Of a DNA stretch of 64,000 nucleotides, positions 1 to 8,882 are shown piece by piece. The DNA is from Actinophytocola sp036402745 (GTDB taxonomy: Bacteria; Actinomycetota; Actinomycetes; Mycobacteriales; Pseudonocardiaceae). The notes under the pieces are model-generated. The model was given only the letters and a program-made list of their open reading frames with translations. It had not been told where the DNA came from and ran no database searches. Positions within the stretch are counted from its first letter, which is position 1, and the number at the start of each line of letters is the position of its first letter. The DNA lies in the NCBI RefSeq assembly GCF_036402745.1, contig NZ_DASWSJ010000244.1, forward strand, positions 4,239 to 68,238, written 5' to 3'. Both the position numbers and the translations under genes were made by a program.

Positions 1-2884
1 ACCCGGTGCCGCCGGTGAGCAGGATGTGCCGCGGGTCCAGGATGTCCGCGAGCGGCAGGCCGGCGGGGGTGAGGTCGTCCTCGACCACCGTGTCGCGCAC
101 CAGCTCCTGGGTGACCGGGTCCGCCGCGACCGCGCCGGACGCACCCGGTGGCGGCAGCGCCGCGCGGTCGACCTTTCCGTTGTGGGTCAGCGGAAGCTCG
201 GGCAGCTCGACGTAGTGGGCCGGGACCATGTGCGCGGGCAGGGTGCGGCCGAGGAACTCACCCAGCGTCGCCGGCGCCGGCGCCTTGTGGGGCACGACGT
301 AGGCGACCAGCCGCCGGTCCCCGGGCCGGTCCTCCCTGGCGAGCACCGCGGCCGCGCGGACGTTGCGGTGGCGCAGCAACGAGGCCTCGATCTCGCCGAG
401 CTCGATGCGGTGCCCGCGCACCTTCACCTGATGGTCGGCCCGGCCGAGGAAATCCAGCGTGCCGTCGGACCGGTACCGCACGAGGTCGCCGGTCCGGTAC
501 AACCGGGCGCCGGGCTCGCGGCCGAAAGGATCGGGCACGAAGCGGTCGGCGGTCAGCCCGGGGCGGCCGAGATAGCCGCGGGCCACCCCCGCGCCGCCGA
601 TGTACAGCTCCCCAGCCACCCCGATGGGCACCCGGCGCCCCGCCGCGTCGAGCACGTGGAGCCGGGTGTTGCGGATGGGCCGGCCGATCGGCACCGGCCC
701 CGGGCCGGCATCGCCCGCGGCGACCTGGTGCACGCAGCAGCCGACCACCGTCTCGGTCGGGCCGTACTCGTTGACCACCACGGAGTCGGGCGCACCGGCG
801 GTCCACGCCCGCAGCGCCTCGCCGGGCAGCGCCTCCCCGCCCACCACGAGCCGGTGGCCCGCCAGCTCGCCGGGTTCGAGGGCGTCGCCCAGCAGCTCCA
901 GGTGTGCCGGGGTGAGCTTCACCAGGCTCGGCCCGGACTCCCGCAGCACCACGGCGAGCGCCGTCACGCCAGGGCCGTCCGCGCCAGCGAGGAACACCGT
1001 GCGGCCCGCCGCCAGGGCGGGGAACACGGAGGTGACGGCGAGGTCGAAGGCGACCGAGGTGTGCAGCGGCGACCCGGCTCCCTCCGCCACCCGGTATGCC
1101 GAGGTGGCCCAGCCGACGTAGTTGGTCAGGCCGCGATGGGTGACCGCGACGCCCTTGGGGACGCCCGTCGAGCCCGAGGTGTGCAGAACGTAGGCGAGCC
1201 CGTCCGGGTGGACCCGCACGGACAGGTCGGTCCGGTCCTGCGCGGCCAGCTCCGCGGTGTCCCGGTCCAGCACGACGGCCCGCCGCGGCGGCACCGGGAC
1301 CCGGTCGGCGAGGTCCGCGACCGTGACGACGAGCCCGGCACCGCTGTCGGTGACCACGAACCCGAGCCGGCCGGGCGGGTGCGCGGGGTCGAGCGGCACG
1401 TAGGCCGCGCCGGCCTTGAGCACGGCGAGCAACGCCACCGGCAGGTCCGGGCACCGGGGAAGGCACACGGCGACCCGGGTCTCCGGCCCGGCGCCGCGGG
1501 CCCGCAGCACGCGGGCGAGCCGGTTGGCGCGCTCGTTCAGCTGCCGGAAGGTGAGCCGTTCGGCGCCGAGGGCCACGGCGGTCGCGTCGGGCTCGCGGGC
1601 CGCCACGGCCTCGACCAGCTCGACGACGGACGGCTCGGGCTCCGGCGCGGCGACGCCGTGGGCCCAGCGGTCGAGGACCACGGCCTCCTCGGCCGGCAGC
1701 ACGTCGAGGTCGCCGACCAGGTCGTCCACAGTGGACGCCGCGGCCTCGAGCAGGGTGCGGAGCCTCGGGAGCAACCGGCCGTCGCCGGTCACCCGGACGG
1801 TCACGGTGTCCTCGTCCACCACGCAGCTGAAGGTCAGCGGCCGTGCCGGGTTGTCGAGGCCGCCCCGGCACACCCGTGCACCCGCCAGGACGGCGTACCG
1901 GCCCGGGTCCTCGACCAGGACGGCGGCCTCGACCAGCTCGTCCCGCGCGACGTCCAGCTCCGCGGCAAGGCGCTCGACCGGGACCCGCACCCGCCCGAGC
2001 GCGTCCCGGTGCGCTGCGGCGACCAGGCCGAACGCGGCCCGCACGGTCGGCGCGCCGCCGAGGTTCACCCGGACCGGCAGCACGGCGGCCAGCGGGCCGA
2101 TCAGGTTCTCCGTGCCCGGATCGGCCCGCTGGTCATCGAGCACGCCGAGGCGGACGTCGACCTGGCCGGACAGCCGGGACAGCAGCACGGCGACGGCGGC
2201 CGGCAGCACGTCCCGACTCGCCACCCCGGTGGCCGCCGCCACCGTGTCCACCAGCGCCAGCGGAAGCTCCACCGAGCTGTCCACACGGGACGGTCCAGCG
2301 ACCGCCGGGAGGCGCATCGCCCGGCTCCCCTCGAGGTCGGCGACACCGGCCGCGAGCTGGGTCGCGTACTCGGCCGTCGTCAGCCATCGCCGCCGCCCGG
2401 CGAGCAGCTCACCGAGCCGCGCGAGTGGCCGCGGGTCGGCGGTCGCGAGCTCGTCGAGCAGGATCGCCGGTGAGAACTCGTCCGCGATCAACCGGTGCAG
2501 CACCACCGACAGCACGCTTCGCCCGCCGTCCAGCCGGATCAGGGTGACCCGGAACAACGGCGCGGCCGTGACCGGCAGCGGCCGCTCGGCGTCGGCCCGC
2601 AGGGCTTGCCGCAGCGCGGCCGCCCGGTCCTGCCGCGCCGTCCCGGACAGGTCGACGACACCGGCCGGCACGGTCAGGTTCCGGGCGACGAGCCGCACCG
2701 GTTCGCCGTCCAGCACACGGAAGTAGGTGCGCAGCGCCTCCTGCCGGCGCACCACCGCGGCCAGCGTGTGGTCGAGCGCCTGAAGGTCGACCGGCCCGTC
2801 GAGGTCGAACGTCGCCCGGATCGGGCCGGCTTCAGCACCGGACCACACCGCCTGCTGGCCCACCGACAGGTTCGTGCCGCTCAT
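1..2884 (-). CDS. NRPS, C*-A-R architecture without carrier domain (3' end beyond window)
   Basis: About 960 residues are visible from the ATG at 2884; the gene continues past position 1. Domains in order: a condensation-like domain (about 1-430) whose HHxxxDG motif reads HRLIADE, so the catalytic second His is Arg; an adenylation domain (about 445-935) with LHTSGSTGVPKG, NEYGPTE and NGKVDR; then a Rossmann start, HILLTGGTG, typical of terminal thioester reductase domains. Only about 40 residues separate NGKVDR from the reductase, with no LGGHS-type carrier, so the enzyme must act on a carrier elsewhere. The specificity code I extracted by hand is DLTKVGEVGK, close to the published Asn code. 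The reductase would release an aldehyde or alcohol with NAD(P)H (family knowledge). It lies downstream of SARP genes on the same strand, 31 bp after the one ending at 2916. Confidence 0.9.
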   Translation of the reverse strand, partial: MSGTNLSVGQQAVWSGAEAGPIRATFDLDGPVDLQALDHTLAAVVRRQEALRTYFRVLDGEPVRLVARNLTVPAGVVDLSGTARQDRAAALRQALRADAERPLPVTAAPLFRVTLIRLDGGRSVLSVVLHRLIADEFSPAILLDELATADPRPLARLGELLAGRRRWLTTAEYATQLAAGVADLEGSRAMRLPAVAGPSRVDSSVELPLALVDTVAAATGVASRDVLPAAVAVLLSRLSGQVDVRLGVLDDQRADPGTENLIGPLAAVLPVRVNLGGAPTVRAAFGLVAAAHRDALGRVRVPVERLAAELDVARDELVEAAVLVEDPGRYAVLAGARVCRGGLDNPARPLTFSCVVDEDTVTVRVTGDGRLLPRLRTLLEAAASTVDDLVGDLDVLPAEEAVVLDRWAHGVAAPEPEPSVVELVEAVAAREPDATAVALGAERLTFRQLNERANRLARVLRARGAGPETRVAVCLPRCPDLPVALLAVLKAGAAYVPLDPAHPPGRLGFVVTDSGAGLVVTVADLADRVPVPPRRAVVLDRDTAELAAQDRTDLSVRVHPDGLAYVLHTSGSTGVPKGVAVTHRGLTNYVGWATSAYRVAEGAGSPLHTSVAFDLAVTSVFPALAAGRTVFLAGADGPGVTALAVVLRESGPSLVKLTPAHLELLGDALEPGELAGHRLVVGGEALPGEALRAWTAGAPDSVVVNEYGPTETVVGCCVHQVAAGDAGPGPVPIGRPIRNTRLHVLDAAGRRVPIGVAGELYIGGAGVARGYLGRPGLTADRFVPDPFGREPGARLYRTGDLVRYRSDGTLDFLGRADHQVKVRGHRIELGEIEASLLRHRNVRAAAVLAREDRPGDRRLVAYVVPHKAPAPATLGEFLGRTLPAHMVPAHYVELPELPLTHNGKVDRAALPPPGASGAVAADPVTQELVRDTVVEDDLTPAGLPLADILDPRHILLTGGTG

Positions 2885-2915
2885 CCCGCGTTCCCTTCGC
2901 CAGCCGGTCGGACGG

Positions 2916-4724
2916 TCACGCCGGCTCGGCCACCAGCGACCCGGCCGCCACGCGTTCCCTCGCGTACAGGGCGAACAGCTCGTTCAGCTGGTACCACGGC
3001 GCGCGGCCGTCCCGGACCTCCACGGCATCGAGCAGGTTGGCGCACATCAGGTGCTCGATGATCCGGTCCGACCGGGCCGGCGGCCGGTCGAGCACGGCCG
3101 CGGCCGCCTCGCCGGGCAGCACCCCGGAACCGTGCGTCGCGATCAGCCGGACGGCCCGGCGCTCCTCCTCGGGCAGCGCCAGGTAGCTCGGCTCCAGCCC
3201 GGCCCGCACCGACAGGTCCCCACAGATCAGCTCGTCGAGCCGGGTCCGGTTGTCCCCGAGCCGGTCCGCCAGGTCCGCCAACGGCCAGCGCGGCCGCATC
3301 GCCAGCCGCGCGGCCGCCACCTTGAGCGCCAGCGGAACCAGGGCACAGCCCCGCGCGATCCGGCGGGCCGCGTCCGGCTCCCGGGCGATCCGCTCGGCGC
3401 CGACCACCCCGCGTAGCAGCCCGACGGCCTCACCGAGCGACAGGGGGCCGAGCCGGGTGCGGCGCAGGCCCTCCAGCATCGTCAGGCCGCACCGGCCGGA
3501 CACGATGACCCGACACTCTCCCGTGCCCGGGAGCAGCGGCCGGACCTGCGCGTGGTCCCAGGCGTCGTCGAGCACGACGAGCACCCGGCGTTCGGCCACG
3601 GTGGCGCGGAAGAGCGCCGAGCGGTACTCCACCGCGTCCGGTATCTCCCACGCGGCGATGCCGAGGGACCGCAGCAGGGAGGCGAGCACGTCCGCCGGCT
3701 CCTTCGGCCGGCCGGTGGTGCCGCCGAGCGTCTGGTAGAGCTGACCGTCCGGAAAGGACGGCCGTAGCCGGTGTGCGGCGGCGACCGCGAGCGCGGTCTT
3801 GCCGACCCCCGGCGGCCCGGACAGCTCGACGCCGATCGGCCCACCCGCGGGCAGGCGCAGGACCGACGTCATGCCGGCGAGCGCCGCCGCGCGGCCCACC
3901 ACCTGGGGGACGGCGGGCAGCGCGCACGGGCGGCTCGGCAGGGAGGCGGACCGCGCGCGGGTGGCGCCGGCAGGTCCCGGCTGGCCCGAGGTGCGGATCC
4001 GCTGCCGCACCCGGCACAGCTCCGCACCCGGCTCGATGCCGAGGTCGCGGCGCAGCACCGCGCGTGCCTCGGCGAACACCGCCAGCGCATCGGGCCTGCG
4101 GCCGGCCCGCTCCAGCGCGGTCATCAGCTGGGCCCAGGTGTGCTCGGCGAGCGGCCGTTCGGCGAGCATCTCGCGCAGCCGGGCGGGCAGGTCGTCGTGC
4201 CGGCCCAGCGCCAGCCGCGCGTCGACCCACGACGACAGCACCTCGCACCGGCGGTCCTCCAGGGCGGTGATCCGCGCCTGGGCCCAGGACCCCAGCTCGA
4301 TCCCGTCGAAGGGCCGCCCGCGCCACAGCCGGATCGCGCCGCCGAGGCAGCGGGCCGCCCGGCCCGTGTCGCCCCGGTTGGCCGCGGCCACGCCCTCGTC
4401 GGCGAGCTTCTCGAAGTCCAGCAGGTCGAGCTCGTCGGGCCGCACGTCGATCGCGTAGCCGGTGGGGTCGCTGACCAGCCTGGGCCGCCCGTCAGCCGTG
4501 TTGCCCAGGGACTTGCGCAGGTCGGACACATAGGTCCGGATGTTCGCGGTGGCCGAGCAGGGCGGCGAGCTGTCCCAGATCGCGTCGATCAGCCTGGCCC
4601 TCGTGACCACCCGGCCGGGCTGCAGCAGCAGGGCGGCGAGCAGCGCGTAACGCTTGGCGCCCTTGATGTCCGGTACGACCGTGGAGATACGAACCTCCAT
4701 GGGCCCGAGCACGTTGATTCGCAT
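2916..4724 (-). CDS. SARP/AfsR-type transcriptional activator with NB-ARC domain
   Basis: About 602 residues. The N-terminal winged-helix region starts MRINVLGPMEVRI and is followed by the bacterial transcriptional activation (BTAD) domain. Then comes an NB-ARC ATPase with P-loop GPPGVGKTALAVAAA, a Walker B-like VLVVLDDA and a GxP-type VPLAL. There is no C-terminal TPR array, so it is shorter than full AfsR. I chose the ATG at 4724, where homology begins and GGAG lies 8 nt upstream; an in-frame ATG at 4748 would add 8 residues. SARPs are cluster-situated activators that bind direct repeats near antibiotic promoters; this one probably controls the NRPS genes. It lies between another SARP-type gene (4866-6182) and the NRPS at 1-2884, all on the minus strand. 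Confidence 0.9.
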   Translation of the reverse strand: MRINVLGPMEVRISTVVPDIKGAKRYALLAALLLQPGRVVTRARLIDAIWDSSPPCSATANIRTYVSDLRKSLGNTADGRPRLVSDPTGYAIDVRPDELDLLDFEKLADEGVAAANRGDTGRAARCLGGAIRLWRGRPFDGIELGSWAQARITALEDRRCEVLSSWVDARLALGRHDDLPARLREMLAERPLAEHTWAQLMTALERAGRRPDALAVFAEARAVLRRDLGIEPGAELCRVRQRIRTSGQPGPAGATRARSASLPSRPCALPAVPQVVGRAAALAGMTSVLRLPAGGPIGVELSGPPGVGKTALAVAAAHRLRPSFPDGQLYQTLGGTTGRPKEPADVLASLLRSLGIAAWEIPDAVEYRSALFRATVAERRVLVVLDDAWDHAQVRPLLPGTGECRVIVSGRCGLTMLEGLRRTRLGPLSLGEAVGLLRGVVGAERIAREPDAARRIARGCALVPLALKVAAARLAMRPRWPLADLADRLGDNRTRLDELICGDLSVRAGLEPSYLALPEEERRAVRLIATHGSGVLPGEAAAAVLDRPPARSDRIIEHLMCANLLDAVEVRDGRAPWYQLNELFALYARERVAAGSLVAEPA

Positions 4725-4803
4725 GACTCCCACTCCGTATCGCAACACGTACGGTGCGTTCGCTCGTCGCGCCGCGCTCGGGGAGAACGGTAGGGAGGGC
4801 CAC

Positions 4804-4817
4804 TTACAGGCCTGTTA
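4804..4817. promoter_or_regulatory. Near-perfect palindrome upstream of the SARP gene
   Basis: A 10-bp perfect palindrome (ACAGGCCTGT, 4806-4815) with near-symmetric flanks sits in the AT-richer gap between the two SARP-type genes, about 80 bp upstream of the ATG at 4724. It could be an operator. No binding protein can be assigned from sequence alone. Confidence 0.25.
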
Positions 4818-4865
4818 CATTTCACTTTTGTTCGCCACAGCCGCGAAACCCGCGGCTCCGGTCGG

Positions 4866-6182
4866 CTACGCGGAGACCCGTTCGCCGTCGAGGGTGTCGG
4901 CCGTGTCCAGCCGCAGCAGCGCGGCGCCGTCGAGCGCGACCAGCCCGGCCATCGGGTCCCGGCTGGTGACCAGCACCAGGCAGCCGGGCGAACCGGGCAG
5001 AAGCGGACGGACCTGGGCCGGGTCGCGGGCGTCGTCGAGCAGGATCAGCACCCGCCGGGTGGCCAGCATCGACCGGAACAACGCGCTCGCCTCGTCGAGG
5101 TCGGCCGGCACCCGGGTGCGCGGCACGCCGAGCGTGCGCAGGAACCGGGTCAGCGCGTCGATCGGGCGGACCGGCGCCGCCGGCGCGGTGGCGCGGAGGT
5201 CAAGGTAGAGCTGGGCATCCGGGAACCGGTCGGCGACCTTGTGCGCCCACCGCACGGATAGTGCCGTCTTGCCGGCACCACCCGCGCCGACGATCGCCTG
5301 GATCGCGGGGCCCGGGCCGTCCACACCGGACACCAGGGTGTCGAGCTGGCGCAGCTGCGCCTCGCGCCCGCGGAACCCGCCGAACGCGGCCGGGAGCTGC
5401 GCGGTGACCGGCCGGCCACGGTCCGACCGGGGGTCTGGCGCGCGGTCCGGGGGCTGCTGGTTCAGCGCGCGGGTGAGCGCGCGGGTGACCCGCTTGGTCG
5501 GGTCGATGCCGAGTTCCTGGCGCAACCGCAGCCGAAGCCCGCCGTACGCGGCGAGCGCGTCGGCCTGCCGACCGCACGCCGCGAGCGCCTCGATCCACAC
5601 GCTGTGTGCGGCCTCGTCGAACGGGTGGCGCTCGACCACCGGCTCGAGCATCGACACGGCCCGCTCACCGTGGCCGGCGGCCAGCCACGCCTCGGCGCAG
5701 TCGGCCACCACCGCGATCCTGGCCTGCTCCAGGGCCGGCCGGTGCGTGGTCTCGACCGCGGGGACCCGGACATCGTCGAGGGGACGCCCGCGCCACAGCG
5801 CCAGCGCGGACTCCAGCACCACGGCTCGCTCGGCACCGTGGTGCTCGAACGCGCCGGCAACCGTCTCCCGGAACACCTCGACGTCGCACGTGCCCGACTC
5901 GACCGCCAGCACGTACCCCGAGGAGGTGCGGCGCAACGCGACCGCGTCGCCCGCGGCCTCCCGCAGCCATCCCCGGGTGCGGTGCACGAGAACGCGCAGC
6001 CCGACGTCGTTCGCCGGGTCGCCCCACAGCCCCTCGGCGAGCCCCGAGTCCGAGACACCGCGGCCGCCGGCCACGGCGAGCAGGCCGAGGAGCGCGCGGA
6101 CGTTCTTGGCCGACGGGGACACCGGCCGCCCGTCGACCCGGACGGCGACCGGTCCGAGCACCAGCACGTCAACCCGGGACAT
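4866..6182 (-). CDS. SARP/AfsR-type regulator, C-terminally truncated in NB-ARC
   Basis: 438 residues from the ATG at 6182, which has GGAGGGG about 9 nt upstream. The start MSRVDVLVLGPVAVRVDG begins the DNA-binding winged helix; a BTAD domain follows to about residue 245. The NB-ARC part has P-loop GAGGAGKTALSVRW and Walker B LILLDDA. The protein then stops about 25 residues after LVTSRDP, before the GxP helix, winged helix and TPR region kept by its homologue at 8883-12137. The truncation may be natural, since short SARPs exist, or may be gene decay. The N-terminal half is closely similar to that of 8883-12137, suggesting paralogy. Likely role: regulator of the neighbouring NRPS cluster. Confidence 0.85.
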   Translation of the reverse strand: MSRVDVLVLGPVAVRVDGRPVSPSAKNVRALLGLLAVAGGRGVSDSGLAEGLWGDPANDVGLRVLVHRTRGWLREAAGDAVALRRTSSGYVLAVESGTCDVEVFRETVAGAFEHHGAERAVVLESALALWRGRPLDDVRVPAVETTHRPALEQARIAVVADCAEAWLAAGHGERAVSMLEPVVERHPFDEAAHSVWIEALAACGRQADALAAYGGLRLRLRQELGIDPTKRVTRALTRALNQQPPDRAPDPRSDRGRPVTAQLPAAFGGFRGREAQLRQLDTLVSGVDGPGPAIQAIVGAGGAGKTALSVRWAHKVADRFPDAQLYLDLRATAPAAPVRPIDALTRFLRTLGVPRTRVPADLDEASALFRSMLATRRVLILLDDARDPAQVRPLLPGSPGCLVLVTSRDPMAGLVALDGAALLRLDTADTLDGERVSA

Positions 6183-6411
6183 GTGCCTGCCAGCCCCTCC
6201 ACGGAATGCACCACACGAGCATCGACTCCCGTGTTCGCAGAGAAATCGTCGAACTCGAGACCTTATAATGAGCCGGGCCCGACGGAGAAGGATGATTCGA
6301 TAATTCGACGAACGACGACCTCGCGGCCGATAACGAATTGGCCGCGAATGCGCACACCGAATGGTCGACGGGCCCCTAATTGTCTTGCCGCCCGACGACT
6401 TCCGAACGCGC
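6183..6411. promoter_or_regulatory. AT-richer intergenic region upstream of the truncated SARP gene
   Basis: 229 bp without a gene, noticeably richer in A/T than its surroundings. A TATAAT box on the plus strand (6264-6269) overlaps TATAAG on the minus strand (6262-6267), about 80 bp upstream of the SARP ATG at 6182. A convincing -35 box 17 bp away is not visible for either reading. It probably contains the promoter of the minus-strand SARP gene. Confidence 0.3.
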
Positions 6412-7005
6412 CTATCGTCGACGGCCGACCACCGTGACGAGGTAATCGTCACCCACGACCCGCTGGTCGTGCACGACCAGACCGGCATCCCGGACCATGC
6501 CCACCATCGTGTCGGGGGTGGCGAGGTCGGGCAGCCGGTAGATCAACCGCTTCAGCAGGCTCGGCAGCCGGTGCTCGATGACGACGCCGGTCCCGTCCGG
6601 TCGCAGCACCCGCCGGACCTCGCGCAGGCCGGCGGCCTGGTCGGCCCACTGGCCGAAGCTCGTGGTGGACACCACCAGGTCGATCGCGCCGTCGTCGACG
6701 TCGAGCGCCTCCGCGCCGCAGACCACGAACCGCGCCGAGGGCAGCCGGGCGCGCGCCCGGCGGATCATCCCCTCCGACGGGTCGGCGCCGGTCAGCCCGG
6801 CCGCCGGCAGCCGCCGGGCGAGCAGTTCGAGCAGCGCGCCGGTGCCGCAGCCGACGTCGAGCACGGTCCCCGGCGCCAGGTCGCGGTCGTCGATCTCGGC
6901 CAGCACCAGGCGGTGCATCACGCCGCACTCGGCGCCGTACATCGCGTCGTAGTCATGGGCGATCCGGTTGTACCGCGGCACCCGGGCGTTCACACGCGTG
7001 CGCAT
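6412..7005 (-). CDS. SAM-dependent class I methyltransferase
   Basis: 197 residues from the ATG at 7005 (GGGAG about 11 nt upstream). Motif I is VLDVGCGTGALLELLARR; the acidic residue after the second strand is in GADPSEGMIRRAR, and the post-motif region reads AIDLVVSTTSFGQWAD. This is the Methyltransf_11/UbiE-like fold of about 200 residues. The substrate cannot be read from sequence. Its place between SARP genes and a permease on the edge of the NRPS cluster would fit tailoring of the peptide (inference), but it may be unrelated housekeeping. It is divergent from the permease at 7143. Confidence 0.85.
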   Translation of the reverse strand: MRTRVNARVPRYNRIAHDYDAMYGAECGVMHRLVLAEIDDRDLAPGTVLDVGCGTGALLELLARRLPAAGLTGADPSEGMIRRARARLPSARFVVCGAEALDVDDGAIDLVVSTTSFGQWADQAAGLREVRRVLRPDGTGVVIEHRLPSLLKRLIYRLPDLATPDTMVGMVRDAGLVVHDQRVVGDDYLVTVVGRRR

Positions 7006-7142
7006 GGGTCGCAGTTCTCCCTTCGGTCGGACGCCGGCGATCCTGAGCGGCCGCCGTACATTTTCGGTACACCGGCCCGTGCGCATCGGGGCCGGTCACC
7101 GCCCGGTTGGCGGTGCCCGGCTCGTGTGGTGAGGTGTGCCCG

Positions 7143-8420
7143 GTGAGCACCGACCAACCTGACCTGGCCCGCCGGCTCGGCACCACCGACGCGGTGGTGA
7201 TCGGGCTCAGCGCGATGATCGGCGCGGGCGTCTTCGCGGCGTTCGCGCCCGCCGCGGCCGCGGCCGGCAGCGGCCTGCTGATCGGCCTGGTGATCGCCGG
7301 CGGGGTGGCCTACTGCAACGCCAGCAGCTCGGCCGCGCTGGCCGCCCGGTACCCGCGGTCCGGCGGGACCTACGTCTACGGGCGCGAGCGCCTCGGCGAG
7401 TGGTGGGGCTTCATGGCGGGCTGGGGCTTCGTGGTCGGGAAGACCGCCTCGTGCGCGGCCATGGCACTGACCTTCGCCAGCTACGTGACACCGGGCCTGG
7501 CCCGGCCGCTGGCCGTGGCCGCGGTGGTCGTGTTCACGGCGGTCAACTACTTCGGCGTCACGAAGACCGCGGGGCTCGCGCGGGTCCTGCTGGCCGTGAC
7601 CCTGGTAGCGCTGGCCGTGATCCTGGTGGCGATGTTCGGCGGTGGCCGGCTCGCCGCGGACCACCTCGGCGCCCAGCTGTGGACGGGCGGCGGCGTGGTG
7701 GGGACGCTGCAGGCCGCGGGGCTGCTGTTCTTCGCCTTCGCCGGCTACGCGCGCATCGCCACCCTGGGCGAGGAGGTCCGCGACCCGGTGCGGACCATCC
7801 CGCGCGCGGTCCGTACCGCTCTCGCCGTCGTCCTGGTCCTCTACGCCGTGGTGGCCGTGGGCCTGCTGCTCGTGCTGGACCCCGCCGAGCTCGCCGCCTC
7901 GACCGCGCCGCTGCGGGACGCGGTCGAGGCCGGGTCCCTGTCCTGGCTCGCGCCGGCCGCAAGCGTGGGCGCCGCGGTGGCGAGCCTCGGCGCGCTGCTG
8001 GCGCTGATCACCGGCGTCGGCCGGACCACGCTGGCCATGGCGCGCAACCGCGACCTGCCCGGGTGGCTGTCGGCCGTGCATCCCCGCTACCAGGTCCCGC
8101 ACCACGCGGAGATCGCCGTCGGCGTCGTGGTGTGCGCGCTGGTGCTCAGCTTCGACCTCCGCGGGGTGATCGGGTTCTCCTCGTTCGGCGTACTCGTCTA
8201 CTACGCCATCGCCAACGCTGCGGCCTTCACCCTGCGGGACGGCGAGGTGCGCCTGCGCCGCTGGGTGCCGGTCCTCGGCCTGGCCGGCTGCCTGATCCTC
8301 GCCGCGACGCTGCCGTGGACCTCCGTCGTGGCCGGGCTCGCGGTCTTCGCCGTCGGCCTCGCCGGCCGTGCCGCCGTACTCGCCCGCCGGGACCGTGCCG
8401 GCGGCGGCCGATCCGTCTGA
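7143..8420 (+). CDS. APC-superfamily amino acid permease
   Basis: 425 residues from a GTG at 7143 preceded by GTGAGG; an upstream in-frame ATG at 7107 would add 12 residues without membrane character. About 12 hydrophobic segments are visible. The first carries the APC signature VIGLSAMIGAGVFAAFAPAA, and the cytoplasmic loop reads GEEVRDPVRTIPRA, typical of the YjeH/YfnA-like amino acid permease group. It probably moves amino acids or related amines across the cytoplasmic membrane with protons (family knowledge). It is divergent from the methyltransferase. A link with supply of NRPS building blocks, or with arginine for the N-hydroxylase pair at 20835-22924, is possible but unproven. Confidence 0.88.
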   Translation: MSTDQPDLARRLGTTDAVVIGLSAMIGAGVFAAFAPAAAAAGSGLLIGLVIAGGVAYCNASSSAALAARYPRSGGTYVYGRERLGEWWGFMAGWGFVVGKTASCAAMALTFASYVTPGLARPLAVAAVVVFTAVNYFGVTKTAGLARVLLAVTLVALAVILVAMFGGGRLAADHLGAQLWTGGGVVGTLQAAGLLFFAFAGYARIATLGEEVRDPVRTIPRAVRTALAVVLVLYAVVAVGLLLVLDPAELAASTAPLRDAVEAGSLSWLAPAASVGAAVASLGALLALITGVGRTTLAMARNRDLPGWLSAVHPRYQVPHHAEIAVGVVVCALVLSFDLRGVIGFSSFGVLVYYAIANAAAFTLRDGEVRLRRWVPVLGLAGCLILAATLPWTSVVAGLAVFAVGLAGRAAVLARRDRAGGGRSV

Positions 8421-8676
8421 ACAAGACAAACAAGGCGCTTTACCACATTGCATATTCCGCGCACATTCGTCGCGATCCGAGGTTATCCGCTCGCGTTCCG
8501 TCACCAGCTCAACGCCTGGCGGCAGCCGCTACCGGGGGCGGGGTGAATTCATTTCCGGCGAAGGCGCGACGAATGTTGTCGCGTCCAGTACGGTAATCCG
8601 CCACGGACCCCGAACGTACGTTGTTGGAGACCGAGCAACGAGGAACCATGGCCGGCGACCGAAAGGACCTCCGAAC
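8421..8676. promoter_or_regulatory. Intergenic region, AT-richer, no gene seen
   Basis: 256 bp between the permease stop and a small secreted-peptide gene. The first 60 bp are A/T-rich, including runs such as ACAAGACAAACAAGG. I see no terminator hairpin after the permease. A promoter for the small gene and the AfsR-type gene downstream is expected here but cannot be pinpointed. Confidence 0.3.
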
Positions 8677-8850
8677 ATGCAATGGCGCCGAATCACCACC
8701 CTGCTGCCCGCGGCCGCACTGGCGTTGCTCGCCGCGGCAGGCATCGTCGGGGCCCTCGAGCTCGCCGACCAGAACCCGGACCAGGTCGTCGCTTCCGGCG
8801 CGCCACCGGCCGCGGCATGCGACTGGTCGGTTCGCCCGCCGAACCAGTGA
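8677..8850 (+). CDS. Small secreted or membrane-anchored peptide, unknown
   Basis: 57 residues from the ATG at 8677, with an AAAGGA-like ribosome site 9-10 nt upstream. The N-terminus has a positively charged stretch (MQWRR) followed by about 20 hydrophobic Ala/Leu residues, a signal peptide or single membrane anchor; the remainder is short and polar with one Cys (AACDWSVRPPNQ). No family recognised. It ends 32 bp before the AfsR-type gene and may be co-transcribed with it. It resembles the tiny secreted peptides next to some AfsR/SARP genes in size only. It could also be a spurious reading frame. Confidence 0.5.
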   Translation: MQWRRITTLLPAAALALLAAAGIVGALELADQNPDQVVASGAPPAAACDWSVRPPNQ

Positions 8851-8882
8851 GCCGGGCCCAGTAGACCCACGCCCGGTGCGCC

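Noticed and set aside
26..2473. Long plus-strand open frames opposite the first NRPS gene, and similar ones opposite most genes
   Set aside because: Their residue make-up (very rich in Arg, Gly, Pro, His) and lack of family motifs show that they are antisense shadows of GC-rich genes whose minus-strand frames carry NRPS motifs.
6262..6269. Plus-strand TATAAT as promoter of a plus-strand gene
   Set aside because: The next gene downstream is on the minus strand and no -35 box fits; it may be used on the minus strand instead.
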